The notes: generated by a model not told the origin, from the letters alone. A stretch of 64,000 bases of DNA from Ereboglobus luteus (GCF_003096195.1 NZ_CP023004.1:2150501-2214500), one strand, 5' to 3'; positions 1 through 8,975 are shown, counted from the first letter of the stretch. Translations and numbers: made by a program.

Positions 1-122
1 ACGAGAGCTATGACCACATTGTTCGCAGCAATGAACAGCTTGCATATTACTTTCGCTATGTCGCGGACAACCCGCGTAAGGCCGGCCTGAGTTCCGATGA
101 ATACTGGTTGTATAAAAAATAA
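1..122 (+). CDS. C-terminal end of a REP-associated tyrosine transposase (partial, cut by window start)
   Basis: An open frame enters from the left edge (codons in phase with position 3) and stops with TAA at 120-122. The visible 39 residues contain SYDHIVR, then YYFRYVADNP and RKAGL. This spacing is typical of the C-terminal end of Y1/IS200-like REP-associated transposases (RAYTs), where a DHI-R element is followed by a helix ending in NP-KAGL. The catalytic HUH motif and tyrosine lie outside the window, so activity cannot be judged. RAYTs are usually single-copy housekeeping-like genes tied to short palindromic REP repeats; several short palindromic repeats occur in this window (7414-7510, 58941-59026, 3012-3078, 52092-52158). 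The family call rests on a short stretch but the motif is characteristic. Confidence 0.7.
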   Translation, partial: ESYDHIVRSNEQLAYYFRYVADNPRKAGLSSDEYWLYKK

Positions 123-138
123 GACGACACAGACAGGA

Positions 139-705
139 ATGTCCGTGCTACCTTCCCGGAGTGCCTCCCGTGTTGTTCTCATCCGCCACACGCGTGTCGA
201 TGTTGCGCCGGGGGTTTGCTACGGACGGACGGATGTGCCGCTCGCGTCCACTTTTGCCGGGGAAGCCACGGCCGCGCTTTCGCTCATGCCCTGGCCGCCG
301 TCCGAAATTTGGACGAGCCCGGCATCGCGCTGCACGCGGCTCGCGGAGCATTTTGGCATTTCCAATATCCGCGTCGATCCGCGCCTGCTCGAACTCGATT
401 TCGGCGAGTGGGAAAATCGCGCGTGGGAAAGTTTTCGCTCGCCCCGGAGCGAGGCGTGGGCGCTCGATCCGATGCGTGTTCGCCCGCCCGGCGGCGAGAC
501 GGGCGAGGAGTTGCACGCGCGAGTCGGCGCGGCTCGCGACGAGATTCTTTCGCGCATCGCGGCGGATGAAAACGGCGCGTTGCGCATCGCAATCATCACG
601 CACGCGGGAGTGATCCGTTCGTGGCTAGCCCATGCAAGCGGGCGCGGCCTGATGGATTTTTTCGGCGAGACCGTGCCTCACGGTTCGCCCTTGGCCGTTG
701 CGTGA
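139..705 (+). CDS. Histidine phosphatase superfamily protein (phosphoglycerate mutase-like, possibly alpha-ribazole phosphatase)
   Basis: About 188 residues. The N-terminal VLIRHTRVD is the RHG/RHT phosphohistidine signature. It is followed by GVCYGRTDVPL, which matches the CobC/alpha-ribazole phosphatase pattern (GxCYGrtDvpL). Further on are SPASRCTRLAE, LLELDFGEWE and a C-terminal ITHAGVIRSWL with the second catalytic histidine. All elements of the branch 1 fold are visible. The family removes phosphate from small molecules; the G-CYG pattern favours the cobalamin lower-ligand step, but no cobalamin genes are visible beside it. An upstream in-frame ATG at 97 overlaps the transposase end, so the ATG at 139 (16 bp after its stop) is preferred. 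Substrate is inferred only. Confidence 0.75.
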   Translation: MSVLPSRSASRVVLIRHTRVDVAPGVCYGRTDVPLASTFAGEATAALSLMPWPPSEIWTSPASRCTRLAEHFGISNIRVDPRLLELDFGEWENRAWESFRSPRSEAWALDPMRVRPPGGETGEELHARVGAARDEILSRIAADENGALRIAIITHAGVIRSWLAHASGRGLMDFFGETVPHGSPLAVA

Positions 706-758
706 GACGTTGACACTTATTTTCCGTGGTCGTTTTCTTTGATGGACAAAATTCCGTC

Positions 759-2213
759 ATGTCGCGCCCGGGCCACATTCTTCAGGTTTTGATTTTACGC
801 GTGCGTCTCGCATGTCGCGCAGCTGTTTGGGTGACGTCGTTTGCCATTGCGTTTTTGTTTTCCGGCTGCGCCCACGCGCCACTCAACCAGCCGCTCGAAA
901 AAAACGCGCCGCGTGCCGAGAGCCTGCGCATGCCCGCTGAAAACACAACCGACCTCGCTGTTTTCCTGTTTTTTTCCGGAGGCGGCAAACGCGCCTCCGC
1001 GCTTTCCTACGGCGTGCTCAAGGCCCTCTCCGACACGACCGTTTTGCTCGACGGGCACACACACCGCCTGAGCGACCGGGTCGAGTTCATCTCCTCTGTT
1101 TCAGGCGGGAGCTTCACCGCCGCCTATTACGGCCTCTACGGGGATCGCATTTTCGAGGACTTCGAAAAACGCTACCTCAAGCACAACACCGACGCCGCGC
1201 TCAGCTTGCGCCTCTTGAATCCCTACTGGTGGTTTCGTCTCGGCTCCGGTTACTACGGGCGCAGCGACATGGCGGCCCGCTATTACGACAAGCGCCTCTT
1301 CAAGGGCGCCACGTTTGGCGATCTCCTCAAAAACGGAAACCGTCCCTTCCTTTCCATCAACGCCACCGACGCGGCCAACGCCGAGCAGTTCTCCTTCACG
1401 CAGACGACCTTCGACCTGATCTCATCCGACCTTTCCCGCTACCCCATTTCCCGCGCCGTCGCCGCCTCGTCCGCCGTGCCCTTTGCGCTCACGCCGGTCA
1501 CGCTCAAGAATTATTCCAATAAGACCGGCGTGCAGTCCTACGTCGATCCGCTTTTGCTTCCTGCGCGCAAGGCTGACCCGATGCGCCCCCTCACCGAGCG
1601 CGAGCAATACTTGCGCAAAATCGTGCGCTCCTACACCGACGAGGGCGAGCGTCCCTTCATTCACCTCGTTGACGGGGGCATGTCCGACAACCTCGGACTG
1701 CACGGCATCATCGACGCGAGCGTGATGCTCGGCGGCTTGCACGAACTGATGGATCACGTGCGCATGAAGCCGCCCGAAAAACTCCTCTTCGTGATCGTAA
1801 ACGCCGAGGCGAGGCGCGGCGGCCACCTCACTGAAACGGAACGCACGCCCGGCTCGTTCGAAACCATGCGGCAAGTGAACGACATCCGCGGAAACCAGCG
1901 CAACGCGCGCACGCTCGAGGCGCTCATGCACCTCGTCGAGGAATGGAAGGACAGGAACCGCCCCCTTGCCGTCGCCGGGCAGCCCGCGCCTGAATTTTAT
2001 ATCGTCATTGTCGATTTTGAAAAACTTGCCGACGATAAGGAGCGCGAGTTTTTCCAAACCCTGCCGACCCGGTTCAGTTTGCCCGATAAAACAATCGACC
2101 TCCTGACGGCTGCGGGAGGAAAAATCCTGCGCGACTCGCCGGAGTTCCAACGCCTCCTGCGCGATATTGCCGGAGATGCCGCCCAGCCCGCCGGAAACAA
2201 TCGCGCGGAATAA
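759..2213 (+). CDS. Patatin-like phospholipase lipoprotein
   Basis: About 484 residues. A long hydrophobic signal ends in LFSGC, a lipobox with Cys37, so it should be a lipoprotein. The patatin fold is shown by the glycine-rich oxyanion loop (FFSGGGKRA), the nucleophile elbow SSVSGGSF and DGGMSDNLGLHG carrying the catalytic Asp of the Ser-Asp dyad. The elbow reads SVSGG rather than the usual GxSxG, a variant also found in some bacterial patatins. It should be an acyl hydrolase on lipids at the envelope. An upstream GTG at 726 would add 11 residues; the ATG at 759 gives a better signal peptide. The gene runs convergently with the methyltransferase ending at 2244, 30 bp away. Confidence 0.85.
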   Translation: MSRPGHILQVLILRVRLACRAAVWVTSFAIAFLFSGCAHAPLNQPLEKNAPRAESLRMPAENTTDLAVFLFFSGGGKRASALSYGVLKALSDTTVLLDGHTHRLSDRVEFISSVSGGSFTAAYYGLYGDRIFEDFEKRYLKHNTDAALSLRLLNPYWWFRLGSGYYGRSDMAARYYDKRLFKGATFGDLLKNGNRPFLSINATDAANAEQFSFTQTTFDLISSDLSRYPISRAVAASSAVPFALTPVTLKNYSNKTGVQSYVDPLLLPARKADPMRPLTEREQYLRKIVRSYTDEGERPFIHLVDGGMSDNLGLHGIIDASVMLGGLHELMDHVRMKPPEKLLFVIVNAEARRGGHLTETERTPGSFETMRQVNDIRGNQRNARTLEALMHLVEEWKDRNRPLAVAGQPAPEFYIVIVDFEKLADDKEREFFQTLPTRFSLPDKTIDLLTAAGGKILRDSPEFQRLLRDIAGDAAQPAGNNRAE

Positions 2214-2243
2214 ATCCGCCGGACGCCCGAGGGCGAAGTCGCG

Positions 2244-2990
2244 TCACGATTGCCGGCGACGGAGATTGTCGGCGACAATGGCGGCGGCGATGGCGGCGTT
2301 GAGTGATTCGGCGCGGCCGTGGCGGGGAATAGTGACAAGTCGCGTGACCGCCGCGCGAACTTCCGGCGTGAGTCCGCGCCCCTCGCTGCCGACGACAACG
2401 ATGGCGTTGTGCAGCGGATCGAGCTCGTGCACATCGCCGCCGCCGAGATCGCAGCCGAGGACGGGCGTGCCTGCTTGCGCGGCCTCGATGAGGACGGGGG
2501 CGAGCGGGGCGGTGATAACGCGCACGCGGCTGAACGAGCCCATGCTGGCGTTGATGACTTTCTGGCTGAAGAGGTCGGCGCATTCGGGTGAGCAGACGAC
2601 TCGGTCGAACGCAAACCAGTCGGCGATGCGCAAAAGCGTGCCGACGTTGCCCGGGTCCTGAATGTCGTCGAGCGCGAGGGTGAGCCCGCGGGCAAGCTCG
2701 CCGGGGGCGGGCGCGTGGCGTGTGATGCGGCCGACGGCAAGCGCGGTGCTCGGCGTCGGGTAGTGGCTGATGCGAGCCATCTCGGCGTCGGTGACCGGGG
2801 TGACTTTAAATTTTAGGTTTGAAATTTCGGAACGGAAATCAGGCGTGGCGTAGATTTCGATTAGGGGAAATTTTTCGGCGATAAGCTCGGCAATGACTTT
2901 TTCGCCCTCGACGACAAACAGGCCGAGCGCTTCGCGATGTTTTTTTTCGCGAAGTGAGCGGAGTCGGGCGATGTCGGCTTTGGATAGCAT
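2244..2990 (-). CDS. TrmH/SpoU family RNA 2'-O-methyltransferase
   Basis: About 248 residues. An N-terminal substrate-binding segment (REKKHREALGLFVVEGEK) is followed by the SPOUT trefoil-knot motifs: DIQDPGNVGTLLR (motif 1, with the catalytic Arg), VVVGSEGRGL (motif 2) and PRHGRAESLNAA (motif 3). This arrangement is typical of RlmB/TrmH-like enzymes that methylate the ribose 2'-hydroxyl of rRNA or tRNA using SAM. The exact target nucleotide cannot be read from sequence. The ATG at 2990 begins MLSKADIARLRSL; the frame remains open further upstream through the hisH region, but that longer frame is an artefact. The 92-bp gap to hisH carries a palindromic repeat (see 3012-3078). Confidence 0.88.
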   Translation of the reverse strand: MLSKADIARLRSLREKKHREALGLFVVEGEKVIAELIAEKFPLIEIYATPDFRSEISNLKFKVTPVTDAEMARISHYPTPSTALAVGRITRHAPAPGELARGLTLALDDIQDPGNVGTLLRIADWFAFDRVVCSPECADLFSQKVINASMGSFSRVRVITAPLAPVLIEAAQAGTPVLGCDLGGGDVHELDPLHNAIVVVGSEGRGLTPEVRAAVTRLVTIPRHGRAESLNAAIAAAIVADNLRRRQS

Positions 2991-3011
2991 GGTGGGGTTT
3001 CTCGATTTTGG

Positions 3012-3078
3012 ATTTTCGATTGTGCGCTGCCGCGCGGTGTCGAATTCGAAATTGGAGCGGAATATCCCAATCGAAAAT
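3012..3078 (+). repeat. Palindromic dispersed repeat, copy 1 (11-45-11 architecture)
   Basis: Perfect 11-bp inverted arms ATTTTCGATTG / CAATCGAAAAT enclose exactly 45 bp. The reverse complement of 52092-52158 has the same arms, the same 45-bp spacing and 33 of 45 matching internal positions by hand alignment. It sits between hisH and the TrmH-like gene. Probably a REP- or MITE-like non-autonomous element. Confidence 0.75.
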
Positions 3079-3082
3079 TTGT

Positions 3083-3732
3083 TCAGCGGGAGATTTTCAC
3101 AAAGTTGCGGTAAAGTTGCAGGCCGCGCGCCTGGCTTTTTTCGGGATGGAATTGCGTGGCGTGGCAGTTGCCGCGCGCGATGGCCGCCGTGAACTCGCCG
3201 CCGTAATCGCTGGTGGCGAGGACGAGCGAGGGATCTGCGGGCTGGCAGTGGTAGCTGTGCACGAAATAAAACGACTCGCCCCGGGCTTGAGGTCGGCGGC
3301 GAGCGGCGACGCGGGTTGCGTGAAGCGCACGGTGTTCCAGCCCATGTGCGGAATTTTGTATTCGGGCGGACGCTCGAAACGAACGACTTTGCCGGGAAGG
3401 ATTCCGAGGCCGCGTGTGTCGCCTTCCTCGGAATACTCAAAGAGCGCCTGCATGCCGAGGCACACGCCGAGGAAAGGACGGTCGGCGGCGATCCATGCTC
3501 GCACGGTGTCGGCGAGGCCGGTGGTTTGCAGCGAGGCGACACAATCGCGGAGCGCGCCGACGCCGGGCAGGACGAGCCCGGTGGCCGAGGCGGGCAGCTC
3601 GTCAGGCGCGCGTATGATGTGCGTGGTTGCGCCAACGGTTTCGAGCGCCTTGGTGACGCTGCGCAGGTTGCAAATGCCGTTGTCGATGACGGCAATGTGT
3701 GTGGCGGCGGTGTTTGTCTGGGCGTTGTTCAC
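3083..3732 (-). pseudogene. hisH: Imidazole glycerol phosphate synthase subunit HisH, interrupted by a single-base frameshift (likely sequencing error)
   Basis: HisH is the glutamine amidotransferase that feeds ammonia to HisF in histidine synthesis. The first part, from a GTG start at 3732, contains VIDNGICNLRSVTKAL, VLPGVGA and the nucleophile motif [11 protein letters not shown]. At the CCCC run 3279-3282 (GGGG on the coding strand) the frame breaks. In the next frame the protein continues as [12 protein letters not shown] and ends with the catalytic His-Glu motif ATQFHPEKS, then a stop at 3083-3085. Adding one G gives a complete 216-residue protein with Cys-His-Glu triad intact and normal family length. 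No hisF or hisA is adjacent. I read it as an intact gene with a homopolymer under-call, although a real mutation cannot be excluded. Confidence 0.85.
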
Positions 3733-3755
3733 GGACGGAGAAAATTTCTAAAACC

Positions 3756-3795
3756 GACTTAATTCGATTTAAGTCGACTTAAGTCGATTTAAATC
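3756..3795. repeat. Four tandem copies of a 10-bp near-palindrome, consensus GAYTTAARTC
   Basis: Units at 3756-3765, 3766-3775, 3776-3785 and 3786-3795. The third, GACTTAAGTC, is a perfect palindrome; the others differ by one or two bases. The array lies between hisH and the RsmB-like gene and also encodes the last residues (DLNRLKST) and stop codon of the latter. Confidence 0.85.
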
Positions 3796-5034
3796 GTCGG
3801 CGCGCCGCAGCGTGGCCGTGAAAAAACCGTCGGTGTTGTGGGCGGCGGGGAGAATGGTGTTTTGTCGCACGAGCGAAAAGCCGGCGTGCGCGGGATCGGC
3901 GAGGAAGGCGGTGACAACATCCTCGTTTTCACGGCGGCTGAGCGAGCAGGTGGCGTAGATGAGGATGCCGGCGGCGCGGACGAGCGGTGCGTGGCGCGCC
4001 AGGATTTCGAGCTGGCGCGCGGCGGCGGCGCGGATGGTTTCCTCTGTTGTCGTGTATTTGAGGTGTGGACTGCGCCGCCATGTGCCGGTGCCGCTGCACG
4101 GGGCGTCGACCACGACTGCGTCGTAGGATCTTGGCTTGCCGGACGCAAGCGCGGGTTGGGGGAGGATGCGGATGTTTTTTATATTTGCGCGCGCGGCGCG
4201 GGTTTTGAGCTCGGCGAGGGCGTCGGGGCGTGGATCGGTGGCGTCGATTTGCGCGGCGGGACCGAGGAGTCTTGCGAGTTGGAGTGTTTTGCCCCCGGCG
4301 CCGGCGCAGGCGTCGAGAAAAAGGCTGAAAGACTGAAGGTCTGAAGGGCTGAAAGATGAGAGCGCGGTCGGGAGGATAAGCTGCGAGCCGAGGTCTTGGA
4401 TTTCGATGAGGCCGCGCTGGTGAGCTTCGGTTTTTGTGAGATCGGGATCGTTGACGGCGAGGAGTTCGATGGCGCCGGGGAGCGTGTCGGAAACTTGCCA
4501 TGTCCAGCCGCGCGCTGTGAACTCGGCAAAGACGGGTGCGGGGTTGTCGGTTTGCAGGCGGAGCCAGAGCGGCGCGCGGGTGTGGAGCGCGTCGATTTCG
4601 GGCGGCTCGAAGGCGGCGGGACAATGTTCGCGAAACCACGCGGGGAGGAGCCTGGCGGGTTGTTGTTCGAGGATTGCGGCGCGTTCGGCGATGGTGGCGG
4701 GCGCGGGCGGAAAGTTGGCGAGGAGTTGCTGTTTGAGGGGAAGCGTGGCGGGAGTGTCGGAGGCGAGCCAGAGCACCAAATGCGAAATGCGGAGTTCGGA
4801 ATGCGGAATGAAGGACGGGCTGGCGTGGGTGTTTTGGGTTTCGAGCCAGGGCAAGTGGCGCAGCGCGGTGTAGATAAGTTCGCGGTAGAGGCGGCGGTCT
4901 CGCGAGCCGAAGCGTTTTTCCTTGGCGAGGCGTTGCTGGATGCGCGCGGGGAGGTTGCGGTCGATGCGGACGTGGGGATGGATTTCGCCCCAAAGTGTCT
5001 CAAAGGTGCGAAGCTGGTTTTCGGCGCGGGACAT
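3769..5034 (-). CDS. RsmB/NOP2-family RNA cytosine-C5 methyltransferase
   Basis: About 421 residues. The SAM-binding core reads DACAGAGGKTLQLA (motif I), IDATDPRPDALAEL, then DAPCSGTGTWRRSPHLK (motif IV with its cysteine) and ATCSLSRREN (motif VI with the catalytic cysteine). These two cysteines are diagnostic of NOL1/NOP2/Sun enzymes such as RsmB/RsmF, which methylate rRNA cytosines. An N-terminal helical domain of about 190 residues precedes the core, as in RsmB. The ATG at 5034 (MSRAENQLRTFE) is preferred over longer frames starting at 5133. The C-terminus is encoded by the 10-bp tandem array at 3756-3795. Around 4773-4815 the coding sequence contains a CATTCCGCATTC-like stretch also seen in intergenic DNA here, giving an odd FIPHSELRISH insert. 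Confidence 0.88.
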   Translation of the reverse strand: MSRAENQLRTFETLWGEIHPHVRIDRNLPARIQQRLAKEKRFGSRDRRLYRELIYTALRHLPWLETQNTHASPSFIPHSELRISHLVLWLASDTPATLPLKQQLLANFPPAPATIAERAAILEQQPARLLPAWFREHCPAAFEPPEIDALHTRAPLWLRLQTDNPAPVFAEFTARGWTWQVSDTLPGAIELLAVNDPDLTKTEAHQRGLIEIQDLGSQLILPTALSSFSPSDLQSFSLFLDACAGAGGKTLQLARLLGPAAQIDATDPRPDALAELKTRAARANIKNIRILPQPALASGKPRSYDAVVVDAPCSGTGTWRRSPHLKYTTTEETIRAAAARQLEILARHAPLVRAAGILIYATCSLSRRENEDVVTAFLADPAHAGFSLVRQNTILPAAHNTDGFFTATLRRADDLNRLKST

Positions 5035-5164
5035 GGTGGCGGGATTTTCGATGGCGGATGTCGCTATGCTCGGTAACTGGATTCTGGATTTCGCAAGCGT
5101 TGTTCGTGTGTTGTTTGGCGTGGGAGCGCACAATTCAAAATCGAGGATCCAAAATCCACAATTT

Positions 5165-7315
5165 CTAGAAATTCATGAGGCGAACCTCGATGCTAAAGCC
5201 GAATTTGCTTTCGCGGGCCTGGCCTTCGTAGAGCGAGATGCCGTAGCGAATCGTCCAGAGGTTGTGGCCGAGTTTTTGGATGATGCCGAAGCTGCGCTCG
5301 TTGAAGCGATGCTCGCGCGCGTCGTAGCGCAGGCGTGCGTAGGCCTGGTAGGTTTCGTTGAGGCGGTAGCGGCCCTCGGCGATGTATTCGTTGATCTGGC
5401 CTTTCAGGTAGTGCGTGGACAGGCCGGCAGACCAGAGCGAGCCGTCGTTGATTGAGAAACCGGTGTTGATTTCACGGAGTGTGAAATCCTGCGGCGTGAA
5501 ACTTTGGTAGAGATTGAAGCGGAGCCACGGCGCGGGCATGAGCGCGAGTTCGGCATGGATTGCGGAGAGGTCGTGCTCGCCGTCGGGCGCGGTGCGGTCG
5601 AGACGAAAATCGGCGGCGAGGTTGAGCATGGCGAGGTCGCGCGAGCCGTATTCCTTGTCGCGGGTCTGGAGTGTGTTGTCGAGGCCGATGCGGAAGGTGT
5701 TCGTGGGGCTGATTTGGTCGATGTTGCGAATCTCATCGAGGCCGAGCGGCTGGAGATAGGTGGAGAAAGTTTGGTCGTCAACGGGCGGAATATAGGCCGA
5801 GCCCTTGTCGGCTTTCGGGATGTAGCGGTAGGAGAGGCGCGGCGTGACGAGGTGGCGGAGGCCGTCGATGCCCCATTTTTCGTTTTTGTAATCAAAAGTG
5901 CCGGCGGCGCGGAGCGTGGCGTCGAAGCCGATTTCGCCGAGGTAGCGCGTGTAGTCTTTTTTGCCGTTGGCATCGGCATAGTGGGTGACGCGCGCGCCGA
6001 ACACGGGAGTGAGCGTGGCTATGCCCTTGTAGGCGACGGGGCGGTAGAGCGCGTAGTAGGCATCGAGGCGGTTGCTGTCGATGCTTGCGGGCAGATAAAG
6101 CGGCGAGTCGTCGGTGAGCGAGGCGGCGCTGGCCTGGCCTTTTTGATAAATACCCTGCACGCCGATGAGGGAGGGGAGGAGGTCGAAGCGGACTTCGGGG
6201 AGGCGTTGCTGGACGGGGTAGTAGGAGTTGAGCTGCGCGCGGGCGAAGACGGAAATGATGAAGTTGTCGCGCGCATAGTCGGCCTCGAGAAAGTTGTCCG
6301 GCTGCTGCACGGGATAGAACTCGTTGCGCCTGAAATCGCGAATGATTTCGGAATCGCTCCAGTAGTTTATCTCGCCAAAAATGCGCAGGTTGGACGTGAC
6401 ACCCTGGCTGTGCCGCCACGTGACGAATCCCCGGTCGGTCGGCACGGGGCGGTCGAGGATATCGGTAAGGCGGTTGCCGTTGTCGTGGATGTAGCCGGTG
6501 TTGAGCGAGCCGGTCATGCGCCCGCCGCCGGGTGTGGCGATGTCGTAGGCGGCGGCGGGGCCGAAAAGGAGGCCGCGCTTGGTGTAGTAACCCACATCGC
6601 CGCCGAGCCGGAGTCCGTCGGCGACGGGCACAAGCGTGCCAAGGTCGAGGAACGCGCCGAGGTTGCCGCGATAACCAATCCTGCCGCTGGTGTTGCCGAT
6701 GAAAGAATTCCCTCCGACGCCCTGCGAAAGGCGCGGCAGCTTGATGACGGGAACCGCGCCGATGCCGATGCGTGTATTCGATGTGTGGATACGCTGGTCG
6801 GGCCCGCTTGTGTAGGTGAGCGAGCCGGCACCGAGCTGCGGGACAAAGACGCCGGGTTCCTGATACGAGACGGTGGCCTCCGTGAGCGTGACGGCCTGCG
6901 CGGAGCCGGACGCGCGCGCGCCCGAAATGTAGTAGGGAAACTCGCCGAGCCGCGGCGCCTCGACGGAGAACGTGCCGTCGGCGATGTTGTAGACAAGCTC
7001 GTCGGCCAGCATGCGCATGGGGCCGCGCGTGAAAACGACATGGCCGCGCGCGACGGCGGTGTTGCCCGCGCGGTTGTAGCGCAGCTCGTCGGCGGTGAGG
7101 AGCGCGATGCCCTGGGTGAAACGGGCGTCGCCGGTGTAAACGACATCACGCGTTGCGCGATCAGTGCGCACATTGTCCGCGGTGAATTCGAAATCCTGAA
7201 AAACAAACTCGCGCGCGAGCGCGGACGCCGTGCGTGACACCGTCGCCGTGCCGTCCGCAAAAACGCAGAGCGACGGCAATGTGAGAATAAAAATGGCGAA
7301 AAGGCGACGAATCAC
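5165..7315 (-). CDS. lptD: LPS-assembly protein LptD (OstA-type outer-membrane beta-barrel)
   Basis: About 716 residues. A signal peptide (RRLFAIFILTLPSLCVFA) is followed by an OstA/LptA-like beta-jellyroll: VVYTGDARFTQG, LLTADELRYNRAG and ARGHVVFTRG are the repeating strand pattern. A long C-terminal barrel rich in aromatic, alternating strands follows (WRHSQGVTSNLRIFGEINYWSD, LSYRYIPK). It ends in a phenylalanine, the usual BAM recognition residue. LptD with LptE inserts LPS into the outer leaflet. The frame is open upstream to an ATG at 7390, but the GTG at 7315 places the signal peptide correctly. Its presence means a true LPS-type outer membrane. Confidence 0.85.
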   Translation of the reverse strand: MIRRLFAIFILTLPSLCVFADGTATVSRTASALAREFVFQDFEFTADNVRTDRATRDVVYTGDARFTQGIALLTADELRYNRAGNTAVARGHVVFTRGPMRMLADELVYNIADGTFSVEAPRLGEFPYYISGARASGSAQAVTLTEATVSYQEPGVFVPQLGAGSLTYTSGPDQRIHTSNTRIGIGAVPVIKLPRLSQGVGGNSFIGNTSGRIGYRGNLGAFLDLGTLVPVADGLRLGGDVGYYTKRGLLFGPAAAYDIATPGGGRMTGSLNTGYIHDNGNRLTDILDRPVPTDRGFVTWRHSQGVTSNLRIFGEINYWSDSEIIRDFRRNEFYPVQQPDNFLEADYARDNFIISVFARAQLNSYYPVQQRLPEVRFDLLPSLIGVQGIYQKGQASAASLTDDSPLYLPASIDSNRLDAYYALYRPVAYKGIATLTPVFGARVTHYADANGKKDYTRYLGEIGFDATLRAAGTFDYKNEKWGIDGLRHLVTPRLSYRYIPKADKGSAYIPPVDDQTFSTYLQPLGLDEIRNIDQISPTNTFRIGLDNTLQTRDKEYGSRDLAMLNLAADFRLDRTAPDGEHDLSAIHAELALMPAPWLRFNLYQSFTPQDFTLREINTGFSINDGSLWSAGLSTHYLKGQINEYIAEGRYRLNETYQAYARLRYDAREHRFNERSFGIIQKLGHNLWTIRYGISLYEGQARESKFGFSIEVRLMNF

Positions 7316-7413
7316 GATTCGCGGGAGCAAAGTGAGACGCGGGCCGGCGTGCAAGCACGGGGTTTTGCCGCGGGTGCCGAGGGGTGCCAAATTTTGACCG
7401 GACTATGCCTGGG

Positions 7414-7510
7414 CTTGGGAACGCGGACATCCTGTCCGCAGGTTTGGCGAGGGATCTACGCGGCGCGCCGTCTTGCGGGCGGGACTCCCTCGCTCCCGGG
7501 CGCAAGCGCA
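7414..7510 (+). repeat. REP-like dispersed repeat, copy A
   Basis: Begins TTGGGAACGCGGACATCC and ends GGGCGCAAGCGCA. It includes a hairpin GCGGACA (7423-7429) / TGTCCGC (7433-7439) and the shared core GCGCCGTCTTGCGGGC. It aligns along its length with the reverse complement of 58941-59026, with about ten extra bases in the middle. It lies just upstream of deoA. Such GCGGGCATCTTGCCCGC-type repeats produce spurious peptides of the NAGILPAG...QDARAPR kind. Confidence 0.8.
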
Positions 7511-7604
7511 TCATTTTTATTCTGCGAAATTTTGCGATGCTTCCGGTGCTGAGCCCGAGGGTTTTCGTTGCCCTCGCAAAAAACGGACGCCACGCTTTGC
7601 CTAC

Positions 7605-8942
7605 ATGAGCGCCGTGCCAAAATCCTCATCGCTTTTCCCCCAGCATGTGATCGCCGCGAAAAGGGACGCGCGAAAACTCACGCGCGACGAGATCGACGCT
7701 TTTGTGCGCGGCGCGACCGACGGCTCCTGGACCGATTACCAACTGAGCGCGATGCTCATGGCAATTTGTATTCGAGGAATGGATACAGACGAAACCGCCG
7801 CGCTCACGGAAGCGATGATGAACTCGGGCACGGTCGCGGACTTGCCGGGCGTTTGCCTTCCCAAGGTTGACAAGCACTCGACCGGCGGGGTGGGGGACAA
7901 GGTCTCCATTCACCTCGCGCCGATGGTCGCGGCGTGCGGCGTGGCGGTGCCGATGATGAGCGGGCGCGGCCTCGGGCACACGGGCGGCACGCTCGACAAG
8001 CTGGAGGCGATTCCGGGCTTTCGCGTCGGGCTGACCCTGCCTGAGTATCGCGCGCAAATGGAAACGCTCGGCGTTGCGCTCATCGGGCAGACCGCCGAAC
8101 TCGCGCCCGCCGACAAAAAACTTTACGCGTTGCGCGATGTGACGGGCACGGTCGAAAGCATTCCGCTCATCACGGGCAGCATTCTGTCCAAAAAGCTCGC
8201 CGAGGGAATCGACTCGCTCGTGCTCGACGTGAAGTTCGGCGCGGGCGCGTTCATGAGGGAAAAGGCCCGCGCGCGCGAACTCGCGACGACGATGGTCGCC
8301 GCGTGCCGCCATCTGGGCAAACCCGCGCGCGCATTGCTCACCGCGATGAACCAGCCGCTTGGCCGCGCCGTGGGCAACGCGCTCGAAATCGCGGAGTGCG
8401 TTGATTGCCTGCGCGGCAACGGCCCGGCGGATTTGATGGAGGTCACTTATGCGCTTGGCGAACAGATGCTGCTTCTCGCGGGTGTTGCGAAAACGGCGGA
8501 CGAGGCGCGTGCAAAATTGGAAAACGCAATCGCGGGCGGCGCGGCGCTCGAAAAACTGCGCGCGCTCATCGTCGCGCAAAACGGCGATCCCCGCGTGATC
8601 GATGATCCGGCTGCGTATTTGCCTCGGGCGAAATATCAGGAGGCGGTTGTTGCCGGTTCCGGCGCGGGCGGCTATGTCGCGGGGGTTGACGCGATGGGCA
8701 TTGCGCTTGCCGCGCTCAATCTCGGCGCGGGCCGTGTTCGCGCGGAGGATAAGGTCGACCATGCGGTTGGCATTTCGAGTCTCGTGAAAGCGGGCGAGCG
8801 CGTCGAGGAGGGCGACACGCTCGCGGTTATCCATGCGAACAACGAGGGCGCGCTTGCGGAGGCCCGAGAAAGCGTGACGAGGGCAATCACGTTTTCGCAG
8901 GCGCCGGTCGCGGTGGAGCCGCTGGTGGCCGAAATCATTTAA
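7605..8942 (+). CDS. deoA: Thymidine/pyrimidine-nucleoside phosphorylase
   Basis: About 445 residues. The family signature is clear: KVDKHSTGGVGDKVSIHLAP, MSGRGLGHTGGTLDKLEAIPGF and LKFGAGAFM-like VLDVKFGAGAFM. Domains run in the usual order: an all-alpha domain, then the alpha/beta phosphate- and base-binding domain, then the C-terminal domain (GYVAGVDAMGIALAALNLGAGR). It splits thymidine or uridine with phosphate into base and (deoxy)ribose-1-phosphate, in cytoplasmic salvage. The ATG at 7605 was chosen because earlier in-frame codons run through the REP-like repeat. DeoA and the broader-specificity Pdp cannot be separated confidently. Confidence 0.9.
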   Translation: MSAVPKSSSLFPQHVIAAKRDARKLTRDEIDAFVRGATDGSWTDYQLSAMLMAICIRGMDTDETAALTEAMMNSGTVADLPGVCLPKVDKHSTGGVGDKVSIHLAPMVAACGVAVPMMSGRGLGHTGGTLDKLEAIPGFRVGLTLPEYRAQMETLGVALIGQTAELAPADKKLYALRDVTGTVESIPLITGSILSKKLAEGIDSLVLDVKFGAGAFMREKARARELATTMVAACRHLGKPARALLTAMNQPLGRAVGNALEIAECVDCLRGNGPADLMEVTYALGEQMLLLAGVAKTADEARAKLENAIAGGAALEKLRALIVAQNGDPRVIDDPAAYLPRAKYQEAVVAGSGAGGYVAGVDAMGIALAALNLGAGRVRAEDKVDHAVGISSLVKAGERVEEGDTLAVIHANNEGALAEARESVTRAITFSQAPVAVEPLVAEII

Positions 8943-8975
8943 GGCTTTTACCGTGGGACACACTTTGCGTGCGTC

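Noticed and set aside
2244-3695. 483-residue minus-strand frame joining hisH and the TrmH-like gene
   Set aside because: Two separate genes. The TrmH-like protein starts at 2990 and the upstream part is the third frame of hisH.
5504-7237. 577-residue frame opposite lptD
   Set aside because: Antisense shadow without motifs; lptD is supported by domain and signal peptide.
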